From assembly GCF_013415325.1 (NCBI RefSeq), contig NZ_JACBYE010000003.1:102483-166482 (forward strand): a stretch of 64,000 nucleotides of DNA. The letters are read 5' to 3'. This stretch comes from Sanguibacter inulinus. Its GTDB lineage: Bacteria; Actinomycetota; Actinomycetes; Actinomycetales; Cellulomonadaceae. Both the position numbers and the translations under genes were made by a program. Numbering within the stretch: position 1 is the first letter of the stretch; each line of letters begins with the position of its first letter. This document shows, in pieces, positions 54,301 to 62,670 of the stretch. The notes under the pieces were generated by a model. The model had not been told where the DNA came from and did not search any database. It saw only the letters and a list, made by a program, of their open reading frames with translations.

Positions 54301-55101
54301 TCAGCCGAGCTCAGCCGGCAGGCTCATCCCGGCCGGGAGGAGCGGGGGGATCTCCCGCGCGATGGTCGTCGCGAGCTCGGTCCTGCGGGCATCCGTCATG
54401 CGCTCGGACGGGGCCGTGATCGACATCGCCGCGATCGCTGCGCCGTCGCGCAGCAGCGGCACGGCGAGGCAGCTGATGCCCACCTCGTTCTCCTCGGTCT
54501 CGGTCGCGTACCCCCGCGACCGCGAGAGGTCGAGGATCTGGGCGAGCCGCTCGGCGGGCAGCCTGTCGCCGGCGAACCACGCGAGCGAGGCCGGGTCGAC
54601 GGACCTGCGCGAGAGGATCGCGCGGCCGAGGCCTGTGGTCGCAGCGGGCTGGCGGCGGCCGACGGCCGACCACACGCGGACCGGACGGGCCGGTTCGACC
54701 TTGTCGAGGTAGAGGATCTCCGCGCCCGAGAGCACCCCGAGGTGCACGAGCTCGTCGGTCTGGGCGCACAGCGAGGTGAGGGCGTTCTGCAGCAGGCTCG
54801 GCAGGTTCTCCTCGGAGAGGTACGACGAGGCGAGGGCTGTGGCTGCGGGGCCGAGGACGTAGTGCCCGGTTGCTGCGTCCTGGTCGGCGAAGCCGCGGAA
54901 CCTCAGGGCTGCGAGCGTGCGGTGCAAGGAGGTCTTGTTGAGGCCGAGCCGCTGCGCGAGGTCGGCGAGCGGCAGACCGCCCGTCCCGGCGGCACTGAGC
55001 TCTTGGAGGGCGAGGAGCGCCTTGTCGACGCTGCCCATCGGGGAGGTCGCGTCGGGGGAGCTGCCTGGGTGGTCTGTGCCGTCGTGACCCGCTCTGTCCA
55101 T
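54301..55101 (-). CDS. IclR family regulator, KdgR-like
   Basis: 266 aa. The N-terminal winged helix is LLALQELSAAGTGGLPLADL then RLGLNKTSLHRTLAAL. The C-terminal IclR effector domain shows VGRRQPAATTGLGRAIL, GYATETEENEVGISCLAVP. Divergent transcription from KDPG aldolase and KDG kinase genes suggests it senses 2-keto-3-deoxygluconate or its phosphate. AAAGGAG precedes ATG 55101. Confidence 0.9.
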   Translation of the reverse strand: MDRAGHDGTDHPGSSPDATSPMGSVDKALLALQELSAAGTGGLPLADLAQRLGLNKTSLHRTLAALRFRGFADQDAATGHYVLGPAATALASSYLSEENLPSLLQNALTSLCAQTDELVHLGVLSGAEILYLDKVEPARPVRVWSAVGRRQPAATTGLGRAILSRRSVDPASLAWFAGDRLPAERLAQILDLSRSRGYATETEENEVGISCLAVPLLRDGAAIAAMSITAPSERMTDARRTELATTIAREIPPLLPAGMSLPAELG

Positions 55102-55125
55102 GGTCCCGCTCCTTTGTTATCCTGA

Positions 55126-55161
55126 TTTCGCAACCGGCAACGACCGTTTGCCCATACGAAA
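55126..55161. promoter_or_regulatory. candidate IclR operator between iclR and eda genes
   Basis: A 36-base imperfect palindrome bounded by tttcg (55126) and cgaaa (55157), with further matches inside (AACG/CGTT). It lies in the divergent intergenic region, where an IclR dimer would control both sides. The promoter hexamers are not clear. Confidence 0.4.
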
Positions 55162-55184
55162 CGATAGCAGAGGTTCACGCGGAC

Positions 55185-55838
55185 ATGTCAGAGAAGACCA
55201 TCACCGAATCCCTCGCGGCGGCACGGATCGTCCCCGTCGTCGTCATCGACAACCCCGACCATGCCGTCCCGCTCGGCAAGGCTCTCCTCGACGGCGGGCT
55301 CGACGTCATCGAGGTCACCTACCGCACGGCGGGTGCGCAGGCCGCGCTCACAGCGCTCAAGGCCCTCCCCGAGCTCGTCGTCGGAGCCGGCACCGTGGTG
55401 CGTCCCGAGCAGGTCGACAGCGCCGTCGAGGCCGGTGCGCAGTTCCTCGTCTCGCCCGGGCTCAGTGCTGCTGTCGTCGAGCGCGCGCAGGCTGTGGGTG
55501 TGCCGATCCTGCCCGGTGTCGCCACCCCGAGCGACATCATGGCCGCCCTCGCGCTCGGCCTCGACATCGTCAAGCTCTTCCCCGCGGCGACCCTCGGCGG
55601 GCCGTCGGCGATCAAGGCCTTCTCCGCACCGTTCCCTGGCCTGCGCTTCGTGCCCACCGGAGGGATCTCCGCCGCGACCGTCGGTGACTACCTCGCCCTG
55701 CCGTCCGTGATCGCTGCGGGCGGCTCGTGGATGGTCGAGCGCAGCCTCATCGAGGCCGAGGACTGGGCCGAGATCACCCGCCGCACCGCCGAGGCCGTCG
55801 AGCTGGCCGCCCAGACCCCCGCCACGATCGGAGCCTGA
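55185..55838 (+). CDS. eda: 2-dehydro-3-deoxyphosphogluconate (KDPG) aldolase
   Basis: 217-aa class I aldolase cleaving KDPG to pyruvate and glyceraldehyde-3-phosphate. The general base is E43 in DVIEVTYRT, the Schiff-base lysine K130 in GLDIVKLFPAATLGGPSA, and the phosphate loop PTGGISAATVGDYL. The ATG 55185 is followed one base after its stop by the kinase gene, so the two are an operon. Together they form the lower part of hexuronate or gluconate catabolism. Confidence 0.93.
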   Translation: MSEKTITESLAAARIVPVVVIDNPDHAVPLGKALLDGGLDVIEVTYRTAGAQAALTALKALPELVVGAGTVVRPEQVDSAVEAGAQFLVSPGLSAAVVERAQAVGVPILPGVATPSDIMAALALGLDIVKLFPAATLGGPSAIKAFSAPFPGLRFVPTGGISAATVGDYLALPSVIAAGGSWMVERSLIEAEDWAEITRRTAEAVELAAQTPATIGA

Positions 55839-55839
55839 C

Positions 55840-56958
55840 ATGCCTGAGACCACCAGCCCCGCCCTGACCGTCCGCCCCGCCGCAGACTGCGACTTCGACG
55901 TCGTGTCCCTCGGCGAGGTCATGCTCCGCCTCGACCCGGGTGAGCGCCGCATCAAGACCGCCCGCAGCTTCGACGCGTGGGAGGGTGGCGGCGAGTACAA
56001 CGTCGCCCGCGGCCTGCGCCGCTGCTTCGGCCTGCGCGGAGCTGTCGTCACCGCCCTCGCGGACAACGAGGTCGGCCGTCTGGTCGAGGACTTCATCCTC
56101 ACCGGCGGCATCGACACGAGCTACATCCGCTGGGTGGACTACGACGGTATCGGCCGCTCGGTCCGCAACGGCATCAACTTCACCGAGCGCGGCTTCGGGG
56201 TGCGCGGGGCCGTCGGCGTCTCGGACCGTGGCAACACCGCGATCTCGCAGATGCAGCCCGGTGACGTCGACTGGGACGACCTCTTCGGCCGTCGCGGCGT
56301 CCGCTGGCTGCACACAGGCGGCATCTTCGCGGCGCTCTCCGAGTCCTCGGCAGACGTCGCCGAGGCGGCCATGCGCTCGGCCCGCGAGCACGGGACGATC
56401 GTGTCCTACGACCTCAACTTCCGTCCCTCCCTGTGGAAGGGCATCGGCGGCTCGGCCCGAGCCCAGGAGGTCAACACGCGGCTCGCGCAGTACGTCGACG
56501 TGATGATCGGCAACGAGGAAGACTTCACGGCCAGCCTCGGCTTCGAGGTCGAAGGGGTCGACGAGAACCTCACCGACCTCGACACCGGTGCCTTCCGCGC
56601 GATGATCGAGACCGCGGCCGCGGCGTACCCGAACTTCCAGGTGATCGCCACGACCATGCGCGGCGTCCACTCCGCGTCGGACAACGACTGGGGCGCCATC
56701 GCGTGGAGCCGTGAGCAGGGCTTCGCCGAGGCGACGCACCGCCCGAACCTCGAGATCCTCGACCGCGTGGGTGGCGGCGACTCCTTCGCCTCCGGCCTCG
56801 CCTACGGGCTCATGGAGATCGGCGACATCCAGTCGGCCGTCGAGTACGGGGCCGCGCACGGCGCGATCGCCATGACAACCCCGGGGGACACCTCGACGGC
56901 GAGCCTCGCCGAGGTCGCCAAGCTCGCCGGTGGAGGCAGCGCGCGCGTGCAGCGCTAG
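55840..56958 (+). CDS. kdgK: PfkB-family 2-keto-3-deoxygluconate kinase
   Basis: 372-aa ribokinase-fold sugar kinase phosphorylating KDG to KDPG. Substrate motif EGGGEYNVARGLRRCFG lies near 48, and the C-terminal anion-hole/catalytic motif is RVGGGDSFASGLAYGL near 310 with the catalytic Asp. It supplies the substrate of the linked aldolase. The start is one base after the aldolase stop (TGAC-ATG). A strong terminator follows 8 bases after the stop. Confidence 0.9.
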   Translation: MPETTSPALTVRPAADCDFDVVSLGEVMLRLDPGERRIKTARSFDAWEGGGEYNVARGLRRCFGLRGAVVTALADNEVGRLVEDFILTGGIDTSYIRWVDYDGIGRSVRNGINFTERGFGVRGAVGVSDRGNTAISQMQPGDVDWDDLFGRRGVRWLHTGGIFAALSESSADVAEAAMRSAREHGTIVSYDLNFRPSLWKGIGGSARAQEVNTRLAQYVDVMIGNEEDFTASLGFEVEGVDENLTDLDTGAFRAMIETAAAAYPNFQVIATTMRGVHSASDNDWGAIAWSREQGFAEATHRPNLEILDRVGGGDSFASGLAYGLMEIGDIQSAVEYGAAHGAIAMTTPGDTSTASLAEVAKLAGGGSARVQR

Positions 56959-56965
56959 CTGTTCG

Positions 56966-57005
56966 CGCAGAGGGCCCGAGCCGACCGTGGCTCGGGCCCT
57001 CTGCG
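56966..57005. terminator. strong bidirectional terminator
   Basis: A perfect 17-base stem (left arm begins cgcagagggcccgag) with a 6-base loop, between the kinase gene and the convergent small genes. Confidence 0.85.
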
Positions 57006-57042
57006 CTGTCGTCCGGCGGTCGTGCTCACGCCGTCGAGCGGG

Positions 57043-57276
57043 TCAGCTGCGGTCCGGGGCTACCTGGAGCTCGCTCCGCGCGTAGCTGGTGGTCACAGGT
57101 TCATCAGCACCATCGACCTGGACCTCGACGGCATACCTGCCTGTCACGGTCTTGCGAAGGACCATCCCTGTCGTGTCATGACGGCCGAACGACACGGTGA
57201 CCCGAGACCCGGACTTCAGGTCTGGCGAGCTCTTCGTGATGGTGCGGTCGGTCCTCGTGGAGCGCCGTGCGGTCAT
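57043..57276 (-). CDS. 77-aa beta-rich protein, function unknown
   Basis: 77 aa from ATG 57276. Alternating strands (SGSRVTVSFGRHDTTGMVLR, RYAVEVQVDGADEPVTTSYA) suggest a small SH3-like barrel. It overlaps the upstream HEPN-like ORF by ATGA, so the two are co-translated. I do not recognise a named family. It ends close to a shared terminator. Confidence 0.6.
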   Translation of the reverse strand: MTARRSTRTDRTITKSSPDLKSGSRVTVSFGRHDTTGMVLRKTVTGRYAVEVQVDGADEPVTTSYARSELQVAPDRS

Positions 57277-57485
57277 GAGACCCTCGCGTCGATGGCCTCG
57301 TCGTGCAGGTCCCGACAAAAACCTTGGACCTCGGCCGCGAGGCGCAGGAAGAGCGCATGGTTGAGCTCAGTGACGTCGCGTGGCCGACCGGAGAGCCCGC
57401 CGGTCATAGTGCCGTGCACGCGCTCGAGCCGCCCCAGTGCTGCTGATCGGTCGACGATCCACCGGTTGAGCGCTAGGGAGGTCAT
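57273..57485 (-). CDS. short HEPN-like protein, possibly truncated
   Basis: 70 aa, helical throughout. ELNHALFLRLAAEVQGFCRDLHDEA resembles the core of RiboL-PSP/HEPN-type proteins, which are normally about twice as long. A possible HEPN catalytic pair is R-x6-H in RDVTELNH. The ORF stops soon after (AIDARVS) in an ATGA overlap with the 77-aa gene. Either this is a truncated relic or a compact two-gene unit. The family call is tentative. Confidence 0.5.
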   Translation of the reverse strand: MTSLALNRWIVDRSAALGRLERVHGTMTGGLSGRPRDVTELNHALFLRLAAEVQGFCRDLHDEAIDARVS

Positions 57486-57602
57486 ACCCGGACCTTAGTC
57501 GGAAGAAGGACAATCTTCACTCGGGTCTCTTGAGGTGTGAGTCGACCCTGACACCGAGCGCTGAAACCGTGGCGATCGGAACTGGCATCGTCGGGAGACG
57601 TG

Positions 57603-59126
57603 TCAACCAGACCGGCGGCTGTGTGCCGGGCGGGTCAGTGGTCGTCGGGTCGTGCGGGCGGCGCGGAGCAGGGTGGCTCCGGCGGTGAGCAGCGCGCCGA
57701 CCGACGCGGCGACAGCCGGCGCCGACCCGGGGCCTGTCACGGCAAGGGCTCGGGACTCGACTGCGGCGTCGGAGGGCGCTGACGTGGACGAGACGTCTGT
57801 CGCCGTCGCGGAGTGCTGCCGAGGGGCGGCAGATCCACCACCCGCACCTGCATCGAACGGTCCGGGACGCAGGACTGAGGTGGTCTGGTCCTGCCCGCCC
57901 GGCTCACGGGGCGGCCCGGGGACGGCAGGGGAGTCGTCGGGTGCAGCCGGTCCGGAGGGCTGAGGGGTCGGTGGGTCCGAGGGGCTCTCCGGCGCGGGCT
58001 CGGTGGGCCTGGTCGGGTCAGGCCCCGGGGCGGGAGCTGGGGCCGGCGCTGGAGACGGGACGGGGTCTGGCGCGGGCTCGGGAGCAGGAGTCGGACCAGG
58101 CACCGGCACCGGAGCAGGAGTGCCGACGCCCGACCCTGCTCCGCCCGAGACGGTCCGGACGAGGCGGGCGGTCAGCACCTGCGTGCCGTCGGCGTGGCTG
58201 ATGGTCACCGTGCTCGACGGCTCGCGCCCGAGCTCGACCAGGTCACCGCCGAACCTCCCGACCATGATCTCGCCGGGCCGGATCTCGTCGAGGGTCAGGG
58301 TGAAGCCGCTCGGGTCGCACTCGAAGGCGAGCACGCGCTCGGGGGCCGATTCGAGGACCGAGTACACAGGGGTGCCGCGGCCTGCGCCGACCTGCCCGCT
58401 GAGCGAGAACGAGTCGCAGTCGAGGACCTGCCCCGGGTCCAGAGACTCCGTCACCGTGACGGGCCCGTCGAAGCCCTCGGCCCGAGACGGCAGGCGGATC
58501 TCCCACCCGGCGGCCGACTGCGTCTGCGTCGTCCCCTGGTCGGGGTGCTGCCAGAATCCCCACGTCCCGGCGTAGCCGTCGGGGACGACGTCCTCGGCGT
58601 CGCCGAGCATCGTCACGGGGACCGGCGTACCGGCGAGGTCGAGGACCCGCTGCTGCGGTGCGGTGCCGAAGCGGGCGCCGTGCCATGCGACGTCGAAGAA
58701 CACGTGGCCGGTGACACCGGACCTCTCGTCGACGTAGTCGCTGAGGGTGACGACAGCCGTCCGCCCCTCCCACACGGCAGAGGCGACCCGGTCACCGTCC
58801 GGGCTGAGCAGGTCGAAGCCGACCGTCGAGAAGGGCCGCAGCTCGTCGGGCAGCGAGATCGTGAACGTGTCGCCGCCTCGTGCACCGTCCGGCACAGCCC
58901 AGGCGACGTCCAGCCGGACGGCCTCCCACGCCCAGAAGGTGGTCGAGGCGAGGGCCGCCGAGGTGACGGCAGACGTCAGCTCGGCCGCGACGGCGGGCGG
59001 GGCGGAGAGGACCGCCGGGCCGAGGCTCAGGCTGGTGAGGCAGAGGACCGCAGCACCGCGCGCAGAGATACGAGGTCGGCGGACGCGAGGCTGGGGCCGC
59101 CTGCGGGGGTTGGGGGATCGGGACAT
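57603..59126 (-). CDS. surface-anchored protein with LAVTG sortase-E signal
   Basis: 507 aa. A basic start and hydrophobic stretch form a long signal peptide (to about 48, ending AVAA). The next 300 residues are beta-rich and resemble Cna-type adhesin or pilin domains (DVAWAVPDGARGGDTFTISL). A Pro-rich stalk (about 340-430) follows, then the sorting signal LAVTG near 462, a hydrophobic helix and terminal arginines. LAxTG is the preference of actinobacterial class E sortases. ATG 59126 lacks a clear ribosome site. It is divergent from the Asp23 cluster. Confidence 0.8.
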   Translation of the reverse strand: MSRSPNPRRRPQPRVRRPRISARGAAVLCLTSLSLGPAVLSAPPAVAAELTSAVTSAALASTTFWAWEAVRLDVAWAVPDGARGGDTFTISLPDELRPFSTVGFDLLSPDGDRVASAVWEGRTAVVTLSDYVDERSGVTGHVFFDVAWHGARFGTAPQQRVLDLAGTPVPVTMLGDAEDVVPDGYAGTWGFWQHPDQGTTQTQSAAGWEIRLPSRAEGFDGPVTVTESLDPGQVLDCDSFSLSGQVGAGRGTPVYSVLESAPERVLAFECDPSGFTLTLDEIRPGEIMVGRFGGDLVELGREPSSTVTISHADGTQVLTARLVRTVSGGAGSGVGTPAPVPVPGPTPAPEPAPDPVPSPAPAPAPAPGPDPTRPTEPAPESPSDPPTPQPSGPAAPDDSPAVPGPPREPGGQDQTTSVLRPGPFDAGAGGGSAAPRQHSATATDVSSTSAPSDAAVESRALAVTGPGSAPAVAASVGALLTAGATLLRAARTTRRPLTRPAHSRRSG

Positions 59127-59292
59127 GCGTGCTCGTTCCGGGGGGGAAGGGGGAGGACGAGACGCCGCCGCAGCGGCGTCGGGACGAGGAGGATCGTCAC
59201 CCGTCGCGCGGGGCGGCGCGACCGCTCGTCGCGGTTTCACCCGGCCTCCGAGAACTCGTCCGTGACGATCCGTGAGGTCGTGGCGTCCTTAC

Positions 59293-59311
59293 CTGTGACC
59301 GTGTTTCACAG
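59293..59311 (+). promoter_or_regulatory. inverted repeat before the Asp23 cluster
   Basis: ctgtga-N7-tcacag lies 24 bases before the first ATG. The arms resemble a CRP half-site pair but with spacing one base longer than the CRP consensus. A regulator or a leader hairpin is possible. Confidence 0.35.
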
Positions 59312-59334
59312 AGCACCACGAAGGAGAGCTCACC

Positions 59335-59829
59335 ATGTCGCAGGACCAGATCCCCGCCACCGGCGAAGAACGTCGCGTTCGGGAGGCCGCGCAGGACGAG
59401 ACCCAGCAGCGCGAGCTCGACGCCCTGCACACCGAGCACGGCGACACGACCGTCGCCGAGAGCGTCGTCGCCAAGATCGCCGGGATGGCCACCCGCGAGG
59501 TCCCCGGCGTCTACGCGATGGGCAACGCCGCGCGTCGTGCCGTGAACGCCCTCGCGCAGCGCATCCCTGGCAGCCAGACCAACGTCACCGGCGGCGTCTC
59601 CGTGGAGAAGGGCGAGACCCAGACCGCGATCGAGATCGCGATCGTCCTGGACTACGGCGAGTCGGTCGTCCAGGTCAGCGAGCAGATCCGCGAGAACGTC
59701 ATCCAGGCCGTCGAGTACGGCACCGGCCTCGAGGTCGTCGCGGTGAACATCAACGTCACCGACGTGCACCTGCCGGACGACGACGCAGAGGACACGTCCT
59801 CCTCGTTCGAGTCGGCCGAGCTGCGCTGA
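59335..59829 (+). CDS. Asp23/Gls24 family envelope stress protein
   Basis: 164-aa Asp23/Gls24 protein. The domain spans about 40-150: VAESVVAKIAGMATREVPGV, then TAIEIAIVLDYGESVVQVSE. Asp23-type proteins polymerise at the membrane through an AmaP anchor. AAGGAG precedes ATG 59335. It is the first gene of a nine-gene cluster ending near 63780. The acidic C-terminus (LPDDDAEDTSSS) is outside the domain. Confidence 0.9.
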   Translation: MSQDQIPATGEERRVREAAQDETQQRELDALHTEHGDTTVAESVVAKIAGMATREVPGVYAMGNAARRAVNALAQRIPGSQTNVTGGVSVEKGETQTAIEIAIVLDYGESVVQVSEQIRENVIQAVEYGTGLEVVAVNINVTDVHLPDDDAEDTSSSFESAELR

Positions 59830-59879
59830 CCGACCCGGCGCTGCCCCACCCTGCGCTGCCACACCCTGCGCTGACCGAC
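59820..59879 (+). repeat. four 15-bp tandem repeats at the end of the Asp23 gene
   Basis: Units at 59820, 59835, 59850 and 59865 share the core GCGCTG. The first contains the Asp23 stop codon and three copies follow it, so the array appears to have grown from the 3' end of the gene. Confidence 0.75.
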
Positions 59880-59994
59880 GCGCGCTGAAGCGTCGCCCCA
59901 TGACGGCGGTGCGGGTGCCTGACCCCCCTCTGGCACCCGCACCGCTGACCCCCACGCTCTGGCCACCACCCTCATGCCAACAGAAGGAACTCTC

Positions 59995-60177
59995 ATGTCG
60001 CGCACCATGATCGGCCTCGCCGTCGGGCTCGTCCTCGGGCTCACGGCCGCCTTCGGCTCGTTCGCCGCCTTCATCACCGTCCTCGCCTTCGGCAGCATCG
60101 GGCTGGTCGTCGGTCTGGCGCTCGACGGCCGCATCGACGTCCAGGGCATCCTGGGCCGAGCGTCCGAGAAGCGATGA
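59995..60177 (+). CDS. DUF2273-like small membrane protein
   Basis: 60 aa with two membrane helices (MIGLAVGLVLGLTAAFGSFA, ITVLAFGSIGLVVGLAL) and a short basic tail. DUF2273 proteins accompany Asp23/Gls24 genes in many Gram-positives. AAGGAA at 59984 favours ATG 59995 over 59974. The stop overlaps the next start (ATGA). Confidence 0.82.
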   Translation: MSRTMIGLAVGLVLGLTAAFGSFAAFITVLAFGSIGLVVGLALDGRIDVQGILGRASEKR

Positions 60178-60590
60178 GCGCCTCGACGCCCACCACCGGC
60201 GTCGGGTCCGGTCAGGCGGACGAGCCGCGTGCTCGCGGGACCCTGACGCTCTCCGACGGCGTGGTGGAGAAGATCGCCTCGCAGGTCGTCGACGAGGTCA
60301 GCGAGACGTACAGCACGTCACGCGGGCTGCTGGGCTGGCGCGAGCGGGTCGGAGGTCGGACCCGGCCCACGGTCGAGGTGGACCTCCACAGCGGCTTCGC
60401 CGACCTGCGGGTCACCGTCGGGCTCGCCTACCCCGTGTCGCTGCGGTCGGCCGCAGACACCATCAGGGACCGGGTGCAGCAGCGGGTCACCGCGCTGACC
60501 GGTGTCCAGGTCCGGCGCGTGGACGTCCGCATCGACGGGCTCCAGCCGGCACCGGCCGGCGCACGCACCAGGAAGGAGAGACTGCGATGA
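60174..60590 (+). CDS. second Asp23/Gls24 family protein
   Basis: 138 aa. The domain covers residues 20-125: LTLSDGVVEKIASQVVDEV, VEVDLHSGFADLRVTVGLAY, VRRVDVRIDGL. ATGA overlaps on both sides tie it to DUF2273 and DUF6286 genes. It probably co-assembles with the first Asp23 protein; this is inference. Confidence 0.85.
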   Translation: MSASTPTTGVGSGQADEPRARGTLTLSDGVVEKIASQVVDEVSETYSTSRGLLGWRERVGGRTRPTVEVDLHSGFADLRVTVGLAYPVSLRSAADTIRDRVQQRVTALTGVQVRRVDVRIDGLQPAPAGARTRKERLR

Positions 60591-61144
60591 ACCAGGTCCA
60601 GCTCAGGCCTCGACCGAGCCGTTCCCTGACCGCCTCGGTCGTGGCGCTCGTCGTCCTCGCGGGCGCCGTGGTCCTCACGGTCGCGAGCGTGTCGCGCCTC
60701 GTCGACGGCACCTGGCCGACGTGGTTCGTCGACCCTGCGTCGTCCCTGGGGCAGCAGACCTGGGGGTCGACCACGGTCCTCGCGACCGGTGCGGTCGTCC
60801 TCGTCCTCGGTGTCGTGCTGCTCCTGGCAGCAGTCGTCCCCGGCAGGCGCAGCGGCGCTGCGATCGCGCTGGAGGTCGAGAACGCCGAGCAGTCCGAGGT
60901 GGTGCTCACCCAGCGCGGTCTCGCCCGGCTCGCCGCAGCTGCCGCCGACGAGGTCGACGGTGTCGAGCACGTCGACGTCAGCGCCTCCAGCACCGCGGTG
61001 CGGGTCCTGGCCGTGACGTCGTCGCTCGACGATGCCGACACGGTCCGTAGCGCCGTGGAAGAGGCCGTCCGGTCGCGTCTCGACGTCCTCGGGACCGGCC
61101 CGGTCCGCCCCGTCCAGTCCCGTGTCCGAGTGAAGGAGTCCTGA
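60587..61144 (+). CDS. DUF6286 protein, membrane-anchored Asp23-associated
   Basis: 185 aa. Two membrane helices (about 15-35 and 63-83) flank a short external loop (TWPTWFVDPASSLGQQTW). The cytoplasmic C-terminal half has an Asp23-like fold (LTQRGLARLAAAAADEVDGV, STAVRVLAVTSSL). The start overlaps the second Asp23 gene (ATGA) and the stop overlaps the AmaP-like gene (TGATG). Confidence 0.78.
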   Translation: MNQVQLRPRPSRSLTASVVALVVLAGAVVLTVASVSRLVDGTWPTWFVDPASSLGQQTWGSTTVLATGAVVLVLGVVLLLAAVVPGRRSGAAIALEVENAEQSEVVLTQRGLARLAAAAADEVDGVEHVDVSASSTAVRVLAVTSSLDDADTVRSAVEEAVRSRLDVLGTGPVRPVQSRVRVKES

Positions 61145-61752
61145 TGCACCACGCACCCTCTCGTCTCAACCGGACCTGGCTCGGCATCACCGGGCTGGTC
61201 CTGCTGGTCCTCGGTGCACTCGTCACGGGCATCGCGACGGGGGCGTGGAGCTCTGTGCTGCCCGCCGACCTCGCCGAGCGGCTCCCCGGGCGCGACGCCG
61301 ACCTGATCTCGGGCACGACCGTGGGGGACCAGTCCTGGTTCCCCGTCGTCGTGGGGGTCGTGGCGCTCGTCCTCGCCCTCGCGAGCGCGGCCTGGCTGGT
61401 CGCGCAGGTCCCGCGCAAGCACGAGGCCAAGGACCTCCGCCTCCAGTCGTCGTCCGTGACGGGCCTCACGGCGTGCGCGCCGTCGGTCCTCACCGACGCC
61501 GTGGAGGAGCAGGCGAGGTCGCTCGCCGGTGTCAGCGGCGCCAGCGCCGTGCTCCGCGGAAGCGCCCGCACCCCGGACCTCACGCTGCGCCTCGTGGTCG
61601 ACGACCGCGCCGACCTCGGCGAGGTCCTGCGCGAGGTCGACACTGTCGTGGCGGCATCGGTCGCCACGGCCCTGGACACGCGGCTCGCGCGCCTGGGCGT
61701 GCTCGTCGACGTCCAGCGCACCCGGCGCACGCACGGTCAGATCACGGTCTGA
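61144..61752 (+). CDS. AmaP-like alkaline shock response membrane anchor
   Basis: 202 aa with two membrane helices (about 12-34 and 66-88) and an external loop. The C-terminal domain is of the type that anchors Asp23 (SSVTGLTACAPSVLTDAVEE, LRLVVDDRADLGEVLREV). It is paralogous in layout to the DUF6286 protein before it. The two together could form a hetero-oligomeric membrane base for the Asp23 proteins. Confidence 0.78.
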   Translation: MHHAPSRLNRTWLGITGLVLLVLGALVTGIATGAWSSVLPADLAERLPGRDADLISGTTVGDQSWFPVVVGVVALVLALASAAWLVAQVPRKHEAKDLRLQSSSVTGLTACAPSVLTDAVEEQARSLAGVSGASAVLRGSARTPDLTLRLVVDDRADLGEVLREVDTVVAASVATALDTRLARLGVLVDVQRTRRTHGQITV

Positions 61753-61803
61753 CCGTCCGTCTGAAGCCCCTTCCCCCCACCCCGCACACCTCAGGAGAAC
61801 CCC

Positions 61804-61941
61804 ATGATCGCCAGCGTGATGACCCGAGTCGTGAGCTGGGGCCTGCGTGGCCTCGGCACCGTGATCAACCGTGCCGGCCACCTGGTCCGCAAGACCGAGC
61901 GCCGTCCGGACCAGCCGAGGCGCACGCCGGACGGCGGGTGA
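61804..61941 (+). CDS. 45-aa basic protein in the Asp23 cluster
   Basis: Begins MIASVMTRVVSWGLRGLG and ends QPRRTPDGG, preceded by AGGAGA. The first 25 residues form an amphipathic helix and the rest is basic. No family is recognised. Position, ribosome site and codon use fit the operon, so it is likely real; membrane association is a guess from the helix. Confidence 0.6.
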   Translation: MIASVMTRVVSWGLRGLGTVINRAGHLVRKTERRPDQPRRTPDGG

Positions 61942-62025
61942 GACCTGCGCCCCAGCACCCGTCTCGAGGTGCCGAGGGACGCATCTGCGGAGAAGGTAGG
62001 AGCGACGACGAGGAGGTGAGCGAGG

Positions 62026-62670
62026 GTGAGCGGTCCGCACGGAGACCACCGGTCCCCGGCCCGGGACGTCGTGACGTCCCCACCTGACGGCGGGGCCCAC
62101 GGACCGTCCGAGGCGACCATCGTCGGACGTGCGCAGTCCGGGGACCTCGCGGCCTTCGAAGAGCTGAGCCGTCGGTACCAGGGCCCGCTCTTCAGGCTCG
62201 CGGTGCGGTTGCTGGGCGACCGGGGCGAGGCCGAGGACGCGCTCCAGGACACGATGGTCTCGGTCTGGCGCAAGCTGCCGTCCTTGACAGACCTGCCAGC
62301 GTTCCACGGCTGGGTCTACCAGATCATGACCCGACGGTGCATGTCGGTGCTGAGGACCAGAGCCCGTCGCAGCACGGAGCCGGCCGGGGACGACACGGTG
62401 TTCGAGGCCGGCTCTCGTGGCAGGCTCGCCGCAGGGACGGGGTCAGCAGACCCCGTGGCCGCGACCGAGCACGCCGAGCAGCTCCGACGGCTGAACGTCG
62501 AGCTCGGCAGGCTCACGGACGAGCAGCGGGCATGCTGGGTGCTCCGGGAGCTGCACGAGCTCTCGTACCCCGAGATCGCCGCAGCGACCGGCCTGCCCCT
62601 GTCGACGGTGCGCGGTCGGATCGCACGGGCCCGGCAGAACCTGGCGAAAGGAATGGAAGCATGGCGATGA
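62026..62670 (+). CDS. ECF RNA polymerase sigma factor
   Basis: 214 aa. Region 2 shows FEELSRRYQGPLFRLAVRLL and EDALQDTMVSVWRKLPSL. Region 4 shows LTDEQRACWVLRELHELSYP and LPLSTVRGRIARARQNLAKG. The GTG at 62026 follows AGGAGG. The stop overlaps the start of the ZAS-domain gene, so sigma and putative anti-sigma are translated in step. Target promoters probably include the cluster, by analogy with autoregulated ECF loci. Confidence 0.9.
   Translation: MSGPHGDHRSPARDVVTSPPDGGAHGPSEATIVGRAQSGDLAAFEELSRRYQGPLFRLAVRLLGDRGEAEDALQDTMVSVWRKLPSLTDLPAFHGWVYQIMTRRCMSVLRTRARRSTEPAGDDTVFEAGSRGRLAAGTGSADPVAATEHAEQLRRLNVELGRLTDEQRACWVLRELHELSYPEIAAATGLPLSTVRGRIARARQNLAKGMEAWR

Noticed and set aside
59293..59311. 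CRP binding site before the Asp23 cluster
   Set aside because: The arms match a CRP half-site, but the central gap is seven instead of six bases and the site is too close to the ATG for activation. It is kept only as a low-confidence inverted repeat.
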